A DNA stretch of 64,000 nucleotides from Clostridia bacterium (GTDB lineage Bacteria > Bacillota > Clostridia > Oscillospirales > Acutalibacteraceae). A program made the position numbers and the translations under genes. A model generated the notes under the pieces. It did not search any database and was not told the origin of the DNA. It was given only the letters and a program-made list of their open reading frames with translations. Positions 45,402-54,506 of the stretch are shown here, piece after piece. Within the stretch, counting starts at the first letter, position 1. Every line of letters begins with the position of its first letter. The stretch spans positions 1 to 64,000 of the forward strand of contig JAFSDM010000030.1 in NCBI GenBank assembly GCA_017436225.1. The letters are read 5' to 3'.

Positions 45402-46133
45402 TTAAAATTTTGGCTTAAAGCTTGGCATAAGCTCTAGCTTAAACAAATTCGCCTTGTGCTTTTTATCTATAAGCTCTCTTTTGGTTTGGTCTTCAATTTT
45501 GCCGGTGCGGATGTAAACATCAAGCTCGGCGTAGGTAAATCCAAGATTTTCCTCATCTGATTTACCGCATAGTCCATCAATTGGGGTTTTGTCAACCAAT
45601 TCCCTTGGTAAACCCAAAAGGTAGCCGATTTGTTTAATTTCGGTAACGGTGAGGTGTGAAACGGGTGAAAAATCACCTACCGAATCGCCGTAACGTGTGG
45701 AATAGCCTACCCAATCCTCTGAAAGGTTACAGGTGTTTGCAACCCTGCCGTTAAGACTTTGTGATACGGCATAAAGGGTGGACATTCTAATTCTTGGCGG
45801 TAAATTTTGAAGAGTCTGAGGTGTTATTTCAATATCGGTGGGTAGGTTTTTAACAATGCCGTCAATGGCATCCTTAACGTTTACAACAAAGTGGCGTATG
45901 CCTAAATGATTTACCAAAAGGTATGCCATATCAATATCGTGCTGTTCGCCCTGTGGCATAAGAACGCCAATGACTCTATCCTTGCCAAGCGCTTCCACAC
46001 AAAGGGCGGCGACTATTGAGCTATCCTTACCGCCTGAAATGCCTACAACGGCGTTGCAGTCGGGGCCGTTTTTACTAAAAAAATCCCTTATCCATTCTAC
46101 ACATTCGTTTTTAACCTTTTCTGCATTAAACAT
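45402..46133 (-). CDS. nadE: NH3-dependent NAD+ synthetase
   Basis: 243 residues. It amidates nicotinic acid adenine dinucleotide to NAD+ with ATP. The PP-loop SGGKDSS is at about 34-40, and the family segments NTCNLSEDWVGYSTRYGDSVGDFSP and KTPIDGLCGKSDEENLGF are intact. There is no N-terminal glutaminase domain, so free ammonia is the donor. The gene follows a HAD phosphatase by 11 bases and is likely co-transcribed. Confidence 0.95.
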   Translation of the reverse strand: MFNAEKVKNECVEWIRDFFSKNGPDCNAVVGISGGKDSSIVAALCVEALGKDRVIGVLMPQGEQHDIDMAYLLVNHLGIRHFVVNVKDAIDGIVKNLPTDIEITPQTLQNLPPRIRMSTLYAVSQSLNGRVANTCNLSEDWVGYSTRYGDSVGDFSPVSHLTVTEIKQIGYLLGLPRELVDKTPIDGLCGKSDEENLGFTYAELDVYIRTGKIEDQTKRELIDKKHKANLFKLELMPSFKPKF

Positions 46134-46144
46134 AGCTTTACCTC

Positions 46145-46945
46145 CTATTTTATTGCGGGGATTATTTCTCCACAGTCGTTTAAAACAAGCTCGGGTTTAT
46201 CTTCCGATGCCTTTAAAATCTCCGGCGTTGTTTCACCGCTTAGCACCAAAATGCTATGTGCCCCCGCCGCAATACCGCTTTTAATATCGGTGTAAATTCT
46301 GTCGCCTATAACGGCTGTTTCATTCGGCGAAACGCCCCATTTTTCCATTGCCAATGTTGGCATAAGGGGTGATGGCTTGCCAATAAAAAGCGGCTTTTTA
46401 CCGCTGACGTTTTCAAGCATTATGCTAACGCTGCCGCAATCGGGCACACTGCCAAATTCGGTAGGGCATACCAAATCGGGGTTGGTGGCAAGGTAGGGAA
46501 TATCACGTGTTAAAAGAAGCTTGCTAACATCCTCAAGCTTTTTAAAGGTAAGCTCGGTGTCAAAGCCCATTACAATCAAATCCACCTTATCTAAATCCTC
46601 GGTGATTTCAAACCCTTCCTTTTCAAGCTCCTTTTTTAAAGAGGTTGTACCACAAACATAAAGGGTAGCCCCCAAATGGTGCTTTTTTAAATAGTAGGCG
46701 GTAGCCTGTGAGGAGGTTATAAAATCATCCTCGGTAGCCTCAATACCAAGCTGCGCCAATTTTTTAACATAGTCCACAACACTTTTTGAAGAGTTGTTTG
46801 TCATAAAAAGGTAGCGATTGCCGTTTGCCTTTATTGTTTGCAAAAGCTCCTTTGTAAAGGAAAAAAGCGTGTTGCCCAAATAAAGGGTGCCATCCATATC
46901 GAACAAAAACAGCTTGATTTTTTTAAGCATTTCGGTATTGGTCAT
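46145..46945 (-). CDS. HAD-superfamily phosphatase, NagD/AraL type
   Basis: 266 residues with HAD motif I FDMDGT (Asp16, Asp18), motif II TNNSSK, and the C-terminal GKPSPLM and GDRIYTDIKSG motifs, with a large C2 cap as in NagD and AraL-type sugar-phosphate or nucleotide phosphatases. ATG 46945 follows AAAGGAGG; an in-frame extension to 46975 is less likely. It is in an operon with nadE, which may hint at nucleotide clean-up (inference). Confidence 0.88.
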   Translation of the reverse strand: MTNTEMLKKIKLFLFDMDGTLYLGNTLFSFTKELLQTIKANGNRYLFMTNNSSKSVVDYVKKLAQLGIEATEDDFITSSQATAYYLKKHHLGATLYVCGTTSLKKELEKEGFEITEDLDKVDLIVMGFDTELTFKKLEDVSKLLLTRDIPYLATNPDLVCPTEFGSVPDCGSVSIMLENVSGKKPLFIGKPSPLMPTLAMEKWGVSPNETAVIGDRIYTDIKSGIAAGAHSILVLSGETTPEILKASEDKPELVLNDCGEIIPAIK

Positions 46946-46972
46946 TCGCAAAACCTCCTTTTTAAGTAATTT

Positions 46973-47014
46973 CATAAAAAGCAGACCAAAGGCTAAAAAT
47001 CCGTTGGTCTGCGG
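46973..47014 (-). terminator. Terminator of the lexA-nitroreductase group
   Basis: GCAGACCAA/TTGGTCTGC (46981-46989 with 47004-47012), with minus-strand tail TTTTTATG. Confidence 0.8.
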
Positions 47015-47026
47015 CCGTTATAAGGG

Positions 47027-47554
47027 TTATTTTTTAAAGGTTACCATTTCTTCTACAGATTTACGCTTTTTTGGGCGGAGCTTTGGCTCTTTAGCATAGC
47101 CTAAGGCGATAACAAGCCTTGCGGCGCCCTTAATATCACAAATATCACGGATTTGCTCATCATTTATCCAACCTAAAATGCAGCTGTCAACGCCCAGACT
47201 AGCCGCTTCAGCGGTGATATAGGCCGACGCAATGCCAATATCAATTGAGCGATAGTCATTATGCTTTAATTTTGCGCCCATAGCCGCCATTTTGGTGTAA
47301 GGCTCCTCAGATATAACAAGCATAACGGGAACATCATAGGCAAATTTATTAATGCCAACATCGGTGGTGCATTTTGCAACCTTTTTAGCAACCTCGCCCT
47401 CGCAAACGGTGAAGTGATATGGTTGACCGTTGCAAGCCGAGGGGGAAAGAATACCTGCCTCAACAATTTTTTGAAGCTTTTCCCGTTCTACAGTGCGGTT
47501 GGGGTCAAAATCTCTGCAAGAGTATCTTAAATTTGCAATGTTTAAAAAATCCAT
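47027..47554 (-). CDS. Nitroreductase-family flavoprotein
   Basis: 175 residues of the small FMN-dependent nitroreductase fold. It has the N-terminal RYSCRDF motif for FMN phosphate, SPSACNGQPYHF, and the C-terminal GYAKEPKLRPKKR. It probably reduces quinones, nitro compounds or flavins with NAD(P)H; the real substrate is unknown. It is the last gene of a five-gene group starting at lexA, 11 bases after greA. Confidence 0.88.
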   Translation of the reverse strand: MDFLNIANLRYSCRDFDPNRTVEREKLQKIVEAGILSPSACNGQPYHFTVCEGEVAKKVAKCTTDVGINKFAYDVPVMLVISEEPYTKMAAMGAKLKHNDYRSIDIGIASAYITAEAASLGVDSCILGWINDEQIRDICDIKGAARLVIALGYAKEPKLRPKKRKSVEEMVTFKK

Positions 47555-47565
47555 AAATATCCCCT

Positions 47566-48069
47566 TTAAAATTTTCTAATCTCCAAGGACTCATCATCCT
47601 TGCCCTTTTCAATTGCTCTGATTTCAATAAAATAACTGTAATCATCGCTTACCTTAACCGCTACTCGGTCGCCAACCCTTTTGCCCATAAGAGCGCTTCC
47701 AAGGGGGGACTCCTTGCTGATTATATTTTGAAAGGGGTCGCGGCGAAGGGTGGTGACAATTTTCACCTGCTCCTCGCAATTGTCCTCCTCCATATAATAG
47801 GTAACGGTATCAAAAAGGCCGACCGAGTCGGAGGTGCTTGTATCCTTAATAATTACCGCCGTTTTAATCATATTTCTTAAAAAACGAATACGGCTTTCAT
47901 TTTTACCGCGCTCACGCTTGGCGGCGTGGTATTCAGCATTTTCCGAAAGATCACCGTAGCTTCGAGTGAGCTTTACCTCCTCTAAGATTTCGGGGCGAAC
48001 CTTGGTTATGCGGTATTCAAGCTCTTCCTTCATTTTCTTTATATCAATTTCAGTAAGCTCATCGTACAC
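47566..48069 (-). CDS. greA: GreA/GreB-family transcript cleavage factor
   Basis: 167 residues. An N-terminal coiled coil bears the acidic tip GDLSENAEYHAAK, which enters the RNA polymerase secondary channel. The C-terminal FKBP-like domain has SPLGSALMGKRVGDRVAVKV. It rescues backtracked polymerase. The coil region includes an unusually basic stretch, RERGKNESRIRFLRNM. It may be a paralogue of the housekeeping greA; this cannot be decided from the window. Confidence 0.9.
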   Translation of the reverse strand: MYDELTEIDIKKMKEELEYRITKVRPEILEEVKLTRSYGDLSENAEYHAAKRERGKNESRIRFLRNMIKTAVIIKDTSTSDSVGLFDTVTYYMEEDNCEEQVKIVTTLRRDPFQNIISKESPLGSALMGKRVGDRVAVKVSDDYSYFIEIRAIEKGKDDESLEIRKF

Positions 48070-48117
48070 GGTATCACCACTTTTTAAGATTATTATACCT
48101 TTTAAGTTAAAATATGT

Positions 48118-48567
48118 CTAGTTGTTTTTCTGAAATTTTTGAGACTCAGCTACCGCTAAGGCATCGCAACGTTCGTTTTCGCTGTGCCCTGCGTGACCCT
48201 TTATCCAATTGATTGTAAGGGTGTGAATTTCGGCAAGGCGCAAAAGCTCATCCCATAAATCGGGGTTAAGAGCAGGTTTTTTATCTGCCTTGCGCCAGCC
48301 GTTTTTCTTCCAGCTTGCTGCCCAACCCTTTGAAAGACCGTCGGCAACATATTTAGAGTCGGTTGTGAGGGTTACGTTGCAAGGCTCCTTTAAGGCTAAA
48401 AGCCCCTCAATAACTGCAGTTAGCTCCATTCTGTTGTTGGTGGTGTTCTTCTCCCCGCCTGAAAGCTCCTTTTCGTGGGAGCCAAAGCGAAGAATTGCGC
48501 CCCATCCGCCCGGACCGGGGTTGCCCGAACAGGCGCCGTCGGTAAAAAGTTCAACCTGTTTTTTCAT
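48118..48567 (-). CDS. rnhA: Ribonuclease HI
   Basis: 149-residue bacterial-type RNase HI that cuts RNA in RNA:DNA hybrids. The catalytic set is Asp10, Glu48, Asp70 and Asp135, with [15 protein letters not shown] at the start and [15 protein letters not shown] near the end, plus the basic handle ([13 protein letters not shown]). Full length. Confidence 0.96.
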   Translation of the reverse strand: MKKQVELFTDGACSGNPGPGGWGAILRFGSHEKELSGGEKNTTNNRMELTAVIEGLLALKEPCNVTLTTDSKYVADGLSKGWAASWKKNGWRKADKKPALNPDLWDELLRLAEIHTLTINWIKGHAGHSENERCDALAVAESQKFQKNN

Positions 48568-48585
48568 AAACTAAACCCCTTTCAA

Positions 48586-49362
48586 TCAGAGAGTAAACGG
48601 CAAACAAATAAGATAAATTATAGGCTGATGCAAAATATAGATTAAAAGTGAGTGTCTACCCAAAAAGCCCAGAGGTTTTATTCTTTTTGGTTCAAACAAT
48701 CCGCCAAACCTTTCCACAAAATGAAAACGATATAAAAAATAACCCACTAAAAACAAAATCATCCAAGGGAAAATGGGGAAATAATCTGCCGAGGAAAATT
48801 CAGGTGCCGTTATTCCAAGGGGAAAAAGATAGGGCTTTAAATACCACTCGGCGGGAAGAATATTTCTTATTCCTACAAAATCGGGGTAATCGTTTGGCAC
48901 GCCGTAGGTGAAAATAAAAAGCAGAACTGACAAAACAAGCCCCACCCATTTATTAACCCTTTTGAGGGCGAAGTCAAACGCACCGCAAAAGAGCATAGAA
49001 ATTCCAAGAAGATGCAAAATTCCAAAATAAATTGATATATCTCCCACATAGCTTGAGGCTACTATCGTAACGGCGCTAACCAAAAGGGCAAGAGCAAGAC
49101 ATTTGGCGCCGCGAAGCAGATTTGAGTGTGAAAAACCGCACATCATACCTGAAATTACTATAAACGCCCCCGCAAAAAATGGAACGGCGGGGGTGAAAAA
49201 TTCAAAAAGAGTATCGGCAATTTCAATTCCAAGCAGAGAATAGACCGATAAAAGTCCGTGATAGATAACCATACAAAGAACCAAAAAGCCGCGAAGCTCA
49301 TCTAATAAGGCGTAGCGGATTTTAGGCGCTTGATTTGGCTTTAAAATAGCATTATTTTCCAT
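48586..49362 (-). CDS. Membrane protein, DUF1624 (acyltransferase-like)
   Basis: 258 residues with about eight membrane helices. LLDELRGFLVLCMVIYHGL at the start and the C-terminal FLGRHSLLIYILHQP are the signature of the DUF1624 / heparan-alpha-glucosaminide N-acetyltransferase-like family, which probably moves acyl groups across the membrane. Substrate unknown. It sits ten bases after lexA. Confidence 0.82.
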   Translation of the reverse strand: MENNAILKPNQAPKIRYALLDELRGFLVLCMVIYHGLLSVYSLLGIEIADTLFEFFTPAVPFFAGAFIVISGMMCGFSHSNLLRGAKCLALALLVSAVTIVASSYVGDISIYFGILHLLGISMLFCGAFDFALKRVNKWVGLVLSVLLFIFTYGVPNDYPDFVGIRNILPAEWYLKPYLFPLGITAPEFSSADYFPIFPWMILFLVGYFLYRFHFVERFGGLFEPKRIKPLGFLGRHSLLIYILHQPIIYLICLPFTL

Positions 49363-49372
49363 AATTCACCCA

Positions 49373-49960
49373 TTAATACTGCCTGAAGCTACCCACAACT
49401 CTGCCTAAAATATCAATTCTTTCGGCATAAATGGGTTCAAAATCGGGGTTTTCGGGGTAAAGCACCGGCACACCGCCCTCAAACCCTAATCGTTTAACTG
49501 TGGCTTCATCTTCAATCATTGCAACCACAATATCACCCGAACGGGCGGTTATATTTTTATCGGCAACTATTAAATCGCCGTCTAAAATACCGGCATCGCG
49601 CATACTAAGACCCGAAACTCTAAGGGCAAAAAGTCCCTCTGCATCACGGGTGGGGTAGGGAATGTAATCCTCAATCTGCTCTACCGCCAAAATGGGATTA
49701 CCCGCCGTTACCTTACCAAGCACGGGCACCTGAACGGAGGGTGTGCTGCCGCTTAGGCGAATACCGCGTGAATTGCCTGCGTTACGGGTAATGTAGCCTG
49801 CATCCTCCAGAGCGGATAATATAGCGTGAACGGTGGAGGTGGATTTAATTTTAGCCTCACGGCATAGCTCACGAACGGTGGGGGGAACGCCCTCGGCAAG
49901 GGACTGAACTATAAGCTTATATACCGTTGCTTGTTTTTCGGTTAAAGGGGTTCTTTCCAT
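49373..49960 (-). CDS. lexA: SOS repressor LexA
   Basis: 195 residues. An N-terminal winged helix (4-68) is followed by the self-cleavage site Ala86-Gly87 in VTAGNP and the catalytic dyad Ser119 (SGLSM) and Lys156 (ATVKRL). ATG 49960 is chosen for AAGGAGCG; upstream in-frame codons lack a site. A LexA-box match lies in its leader, so the gene is autoregulated, and the downstream genes may be read from the same promoter. Confidence 0.96.
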   Translation of the reverse strand: MERTPLTEKQATVYKLIVQSLAEGVPPTVRELCREAKIKSTSTVHAILSALEDAGYITRNAGNSRGIRLSGSTPSVQVPVLGKVTAGNPILAVEQIEDYIPYPTRDAEGLFALRVSGLSMRDAGILDGDLIVADKNITARSGDIVVAMIEDEATVKRLGFEGGVPVLYPENPDFEPIYAERIDILGRVVGSFRQY

Positions 49961-50022
49961 TAAAATCGCTCCTTTTTTAAGCCTTATAAACACCAAAAAC
50001 CGCTAAACAGGGGATTTTTGGC

Positions 50023-50036
50023 GAAACAAATGTTCT
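50023..50036 (-). promoter_or_regulatory. LexA (SOS) box upstream of lexA
   Basis: Minus-strand AGAACATTTGTTTC matches the Gram-positive SOS box CGAACRNRYGTTYC at 12 of 14 positions. It lies 9-22 bases downstream of the -10, where a bound repressor would block transcription. Confidence 0.75.
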
Positions 50037-50045
50037 TTTTTAATT

Positions 50046-50074
50046 AGTATATCACATATTTTACCTTAAATCAA
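50046..50074 (-). promoter_or_regulatory. Sigma-A promoter of lexA
   Basis: Minus-strand TTGATT (50069-50074), 17-bp spacer, TATACT (50046-50051). Confidence 0.75.
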
Positions 50075-50116
50075 GCAAAAAAATACAGTCGACTGTAAAA
50101 AGTCAACTGTATTTTA
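50072..50116 (-). terminator. Terminator of the sigma/anti-sigma fusion gene
   Basis: 14-bp stem (50080-50093 with 50102-50115, one G-U) followed on the minus strand by a run of T residues (complement of GCAAAAAAA at 50075-50083). It overlaps the -35 of lexA, so read-through and lexA initiation are compactly arranged. Confidence 0.85.
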
Positions 50117-50132
50117 CTATCCGATTAAGTGT

Positions 50133-51770
50133 CTAGCCCTTAGGCTCTGTTTTATTTTTAATAACATCACCGCTAATGGCATCAATTTCATAAACATATT
50201 TTAGCTCTTTATAGGTGAAAACTACATCGTAATAGTAGATTTTTGGGGTGCTGTTATTGAACTTGGCAGTTATATCGTATACCTGAGCAGAGGAAAGCTT
50301 TGCGTGCTCAAGAGCCTTTTTCATGGCTTCTGCGGGTCCGATTATAATGTCAAGAGGGTTTTCCGCTTTGGGGATTTCCTTGGGGTCGTTGCTAACATAA
50401 ACTGCCTTGCCGTCGGGGTCGTTTTCGTATTTAAAGCTTTCAAACTCCTTTACACCCTTTAAAAGACCTACAAGCTCTGTGCGGGACTGCGTTGAAAGCT
50501 CCTTAAAGGATTTATTAACCCCGCTATTTATTATGAAGTTAATAAAATCTGCCATCGGCTGAGAGATTTTATATTCCTTAGCCTTGGAGATTGCATCGTT
50601 TACATCATCCTCGGCATCGTTTCTGATTAACACAATGTTGGTGATTAATTTTTGCTCCTTCAGGGCGCCTTTTAGGTGCAGGGCGGCGGCGTTTTGTAAA
50701 TTGGACGCCTTGCTGACAGATGCGTTTTCCGCCTTAATAAGCAAAGCGTTGGATTTTTCGGTTAAATATCCGTTTTTAATAAGGGATTTTAAAATCGAGT
50801 TAAGGGCATTTTCAAGCTTTGCGTTATTAAGTGAAAGCTCCTTAAGCACCTTTTCACCCTCGGGATTTTTGGCGGTTGCCTCAAGCACCACATTGTAGGT
50901 GTTAAGCGAAAGCTCAAACTGAGCGCCCGACTCAAAATACAGGGTCGAAACGGGCTTTAAATCTGCCCTGTTATAGTTGAGAACACCAAAAAGAACAAGC
51001 GAAAGAACAACAAAAAGCGCAAGCAGAGTTCTAATAACTCCCGCAATTCTGCTTTTGGGCTTTTTATCAGACATTCCAACAACCTCGCCGCGACCGTTTG
51101 CAAGGTCAAAGGCTATATTGTTCCAGTTTTCACAGGTGGTTTTGGCTACCGCACTTTTAATAGAGTCCTTTAAAAATGCGGTTTTCACAGCCACTCCATT
51201 AAGATTTGGGTTTTCTTTAGCTGATTTTTTAAGCTTAGCAAACGCCCTGTGTTTAAGTGCAACAACCTTTAAAAGAGGCAGATTTAAAAAGTCGGCAATA
51301 CCCAGTGTAGAAAAACCGACTATCGAGCTGAGGGCAATAACCTCGCGCTCCTCATCATCAAGACTGTTTAAAAAGGTGTCGCTGATGGCGTTTTCCTCAA
51401 TACTAAGAATAAAGAGGTTTGTTTTGTCGGCAGTCTCCTCAGAGGAATACAGATTTCCGTACCATTTGCGATTGCGCATAATCTTAAAGCAATGATTTTT
51501 TGCAATCATCATAATCCACGGCATAGCCTTGCCTTGACCTGTGAACATATACGCCGATACCCATATACTTAAAAAGGTGCTGTGAAGCACTATTTTTGCA
51601 TCTGAATGGCTTTTTAAAAAGGAAAGGGCATAGCCATAAACGGCGGACTTTACCAATTTATATAAATCTGATAAAGCTTCAATCTTTCTGTAAGCGACCT
51701 TTGAAACAAGCTCGCTTAAAACCTTGTCATCTGCCCCAAGCAAAGGCTCGTTATTCGAGGTGTTTGTCAT
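50133..51770 (-). CDS. Sigma factor fused to RsgI-like membrane anti-sigma and PepSY
   Basis: 545 residues. About 20-190 form an ECF-type sigma factor: region 2 around HSTFLSIWVSAYMF and WIMMIAKNHCFKIMRN, region 4 around LDDEEREVIALSSIVGFSTLGIADFLNLPLLKVVALKHRA. A basic linker and one membrane helix (about 247-266) follow. The outer part (about 272-400) looks like the RsgI middle domain (FELSLNTYNVVLEATAKNPEG, LENALNSILKSLIKNGYL, AISKAKEYKISQ). A C-terminal PepSY-like domain ends the chain (about 470-540). In Clostridium, RsgI proteins are membrane anti-sigma factors that sense extracellular glycan. Here sigma and sensor are one chain, so release would need proteolysis, or the sigma part is no longer active. 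ATG 51770 follows GAGGGGG. Confidence 0.8.
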   Translation of the reverse strand: MTNTSNNEPLLGADDKVLSELVSKVAYRKIEALSDLYKLVKSAVYGYALSFLKSHSDAKIVLHSTFLSIWVSAYMFTGQGKAMPWIMMIAKNHCFKIMRNRKWYGNLYSSEETADKTNLFILSIEENAISDTFLNSLDDEEREVIALSSIVGFSTLGIADFLNLPLLKVVALKHRAFAKLKKSAKENPNLNGVAVKTAFLKDSIKSAVAKTTCENWNNIAFDLANGRGEVVGMSDKKPKSRIAGVIRTLLALFVVLSLVLFGVLNYNRADLKPVSTLYFESGAQFELSLNTYNVVLEATAKNPEGEKVLKELSLNNAKLENALNSILKSLIKNGYLTEKSNALLIKAENASVSKASNLQNAAALHLKGALKEQKLITNIVLIRNDAEDDVNDAISKAKEYKISQPMADFINFIINSGVNKSFKELSTQSRTELVGLLKGVKEFESFKYENDPDGKAVYVSNDPKEIPKAENPLDIIIGPAEAMKKALEHAKLSSAQVYDITAKFNNSTPKIYYYDVVFTYKELKYVYEIDAISGDVIKNKTEPKG

Positions 51771-52088
51771 AATGTAATTACCCCCTCTATGCGGTTTAAT
51801 CAAAAAACATATCATCTATTTTATTATGACATTAAAAAGCAAATTTGTCAATCCTTGTGTGATTGTGCTTTAAAATAGTTCTACTGCAAATAAAAATATG
51901 CGATTTTTTGTGCTATTTGTATAGTTTAGGTGCAATTTTTTCAAAAAAATGGGATTTTTTTATAGATTTAGCATAAAAATATTTTGAAATACAACTATAA
52001 TATTTATAAAATGCACTTGAAATTTTCTTTAAAATATACTATTATATATGATGGTGATATTTATTTGCTTAAAAAAGGAGAACTTTTT
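51771..52088 (+). promoter_or_regulatory. Divergent intergenic region with two candidate glgP promoters
   Basis: AT-rich, no gene. Plus-strand TTGAAA (51984-51989), 17 bp, TAAAAT (52007-52012), and TTGAAA (52017-52022), 17 bp, TATTAT (52040-52045). AAGGAGAAC precedes the glgP ATG. No clear promoter was identified for the leftward sigma-fusion gene. Confidence 0.5.
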
Positions 52089-54488
52089 ATGAAATATACA
52101 TCTAAAGAACTTAAAAACAGAATTGCCGCCGCTCTTTCACACCATTTTGGCGTGGCTCCCGAGCAGGCCTCTGATGAGCTTTTTTATAAAGCAACCGTTT
52201 TGGTGCTTTTGGGCATTATGCGTGAACGCCGTACCGCATTTCGCAAGGAAACCGAAGAAAAACAGGCTAAAATGGTTTACTATTTAAGTATGGAATTTTT
52301 AATGGGTCGTTCCCTTAAAAATAATCTTTTTAATTTAGAGCTTGAAGAAACTATGGAAAAGGCGCTTTCATCCTTTGGTGTAAAGCTGGAAAGCCTTTAC
52401 GAGCTTGAGCCTGATGCAGGTCTTGGCAACGGCGGTCTTGGCAGACTTGCCGCCTGCTTCTTAGACTCCTTAACATCTAGCTCCTACCCCGCAATGGGCT
52501 ACTGCATTAAGTATGAGTTTGGTATTTTCCGCCAAAAGCTTGTAGACGGTTGGCAGACCGAAATGCCCGACTTTTGGCTTCCGGGTGGCAGCGTCTGGCT
52601 TGAGCAAAGGCCAACCTCTGCCGTTGATGTTTTGTTTGACGGCTGGGTTGATGAATATTGGGATAACGACTACCACCGCGTAGAGCTTAAAGATTACACC
52701 CCCGTTCACGCCGTTCCCTATGACCTTATGGTTGCAGGTAATGACGGCAAGGCGGTAAACGTTTTAAGACTTTGGAGCGCTGAAACCCCATCTATTGATA
52801 TGTCGGCATTTAACCGCGGCGATTATTTGCGCGCCTTGGAAAAGCAGGCAAACTGTGAGGTTATAAGCAAGGTGCTTTACCCCGAGGATCATCATATGGA
52901 GGGTAAATCGCTTCGCCTGCGTCAGCAGTATTTCCTTGTTTCAGCCTCTATTCAGGATATTTTACGCCGTCATCTTCGCACCTACGGCACATTGGATAAT
53001 CTTCCCGAAAAGGCGGCAATTCATATTAATGATACCCACCCCGCTTTGGTTGTGCCTGAGCTTATGCGCTACCTTTTAGATGAATGTGGCTACGCTTGGG
53101 ATAAGGCTTTTGATATTGTTTCCCGTACCGCCGCCTACACCAACCACACCGTTATGAGCGAGGCGTTAGAGTGTTGGCCCTGTGATTTGGTTAAGAGCAG
53201 AGTTCCCAGAATTTATGATATTATTACCGAGATTGACAACCGCCACCGCGCAAAGGTTTGGGAGCAAACTCACGATGCCGATTATGTTGAGCGTACCGCT
53301 ATTATATCGGGCGGAATGGTTAAAATGGCTAATTTATCGGTTGCCGCTACCCATAGCGTAAACGGCGTTTCAAAGCTTCATAGCGAAATTTTAAAGGATG
53401 ACCTCTTTAACGATTTTTATAAGCTTACCCCCGAAAAATTCACAAACGTTACCAACGGTATTGCCCACAGGCGTTGGCTTTGCTCTGCCAATAAGGGTCT
53501 TACAAGCTACCTTACCGAGCTTATTGGTGACGGCTTTAAAAAGAACACAAACGAGCTTGAAAAATTAAAGGACTTCGCCGATAATAAAGAGGTTTTAAAC
53601 AAGCTTTACGATATTAAAAAGGCTAATAAAGACCGTTTTGCAAAATATGTTAAGGAAAACTCTGGAATTATTCTTAATACCGATTCAATTTTCGATATGC
53701 AGGTAAAAAGACTCCACGAATACAAGCGTCAGCATCTTAATGTTATGAATATTGCCGCTCAGTATTTGGCTTTAAAAAACAATCCCAATATGCCCTTTAC
53801 CCCCAAAACCTACATTTTTGGCGCAAAGGCAGCACCGGGATATATGCTTGCAAAACAGATTATTCATATGATATACTGTTTAAGTCAGGTTATAAATAAT
53901 GACCCCGCCGTTCGCGATAAGCTTAAAATAGTATTTATGGAAGATTACCGCGTTACCCTTGCCGAGCTTATGATTCCCTCGGCAGATGTAAGTGAGCAAA
54001 TCTCCCTTGCAGGCACCGAGGCTAGCGGTACAGGTAATATGAAGCTTATGATGAACGGTGCCATCACACTTGGCACCGAGGACGGCGCAAACGTAGAAAT
54101 CCACAAGGCTGTTGGCGATGATAACATTATTATCTTCGGTATGGAAACACCCGAGGTTAATCGCCTTAAAAAGCTTGGCTACCATCCGTTTGACCATTAC
54201 AATAACAATCCTGTTATCCGTGAGGTGTTAGACTTCCTTGCAACAGGTCTTGGCGCCGATTTCAGAAGCGTTACCGAACACATTAAGCATAACGACACCT
54301 ATATGGCTCTTGCCGACTTTGCCGATTATACCAAGGCTCAAAACACCGTTTCAAGCCTTTATAACGAAAAGGAAGTTTGGAACCGTATGTCGCTTATGAA
54401 TATTGCATCCTCAGGTATTTTTTCTTCCGACCGTTCTATTGAAGATTATGCAAAAAATATCTGGAACGCAACCCCACTTAAAGACTAA
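52089..54488 (+). CDS. glgP: Glycogen/maltodextrin phosphorylase
   Basis: 799-residue GT35 phosphorylase: (alpha-1,4-glucan)n plus phosphate gives glucose-1-phosphate. The PLP lysine is Lys652 in GTGNMKLMMNGA. The N-terminal signature YYLSMEFLMGRSLKNNL and the active-site AGLGNGGLGRLAACFLDS are present. ATG 52089 is selected for AAGGAGAAC; an in-frame extension to 51984 covers the promoters. A GH13 enzyme follows 18 bases later, giving a small glucan-degradation operon. Confidence 0.96.
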   Translation: MKYTSKELKNRIAAALSHHFGVAPEQASDELFYKATVLVLLGIMRERRTAFRKETEEKQAKMVYYLSMEFLMGRSLKNNLFNLELEETMEKALSSFGVKLESLYELEPDAGLGNGGLGRLAACFLDSLTSSSYPAMGYCIKYEFGIFRQKLVDGWQTEMPDFWLPGGSVWLEQRPTSAVDVLFDGWVDEYWDNDYHRVELKDYTPVHAVPYDLMVAGNDGKAVNVLRLWSAETPSIDMSAFNRGDYLRALEKQANCEVISKVLYPEDHHMEGKSLRLRQQYFLVSASIQDILRRHLRTYGTLDNLPEKAAIHINDTHPALVVPELMRYLLDECGYAWDKAFDIVSRTAAYTNHTVMSEALECWPCDLVKSRVPRIYDIITEIDNRHRAKVWEQTHDADYVERTAIISGGMVKMANLSVAATHSVNGVSKLHSEILKDDLFNDFYKLTPEKFTNVTNGIAHRRWLCSANKGLTSYLTELIGDGFKKNTNELEKLKDFADNKEVLNKLYDIKKANKDRFAKYVKENSGIILNTDSIFDMQVKRLHEYKRQHLNVMNIAAQYLALKNNPNMPFTPKTYIFGAKAAPGYMLAKQIIHMIYCLSQVINNDPAVRDKLKIVFMEDYRVTLAELMIPSADVSEQISLAGTEASGTGNMKLMMNGAITLGTEDGANVEIHKAVGDDNIIIFGMETPEVNRLKKLGYHPFDHYNNNPVIREVLDFLATGLGADFRSVTEHIKHNDTYMALADFADYTKAQNTVSSLYNEKEVWNRMSLMNIASSGIFSSDRSIEDYAKNIWNATPLKD

Positions 54489-54506
54489 TCTTTCAGGTGA
54501 TAAATA

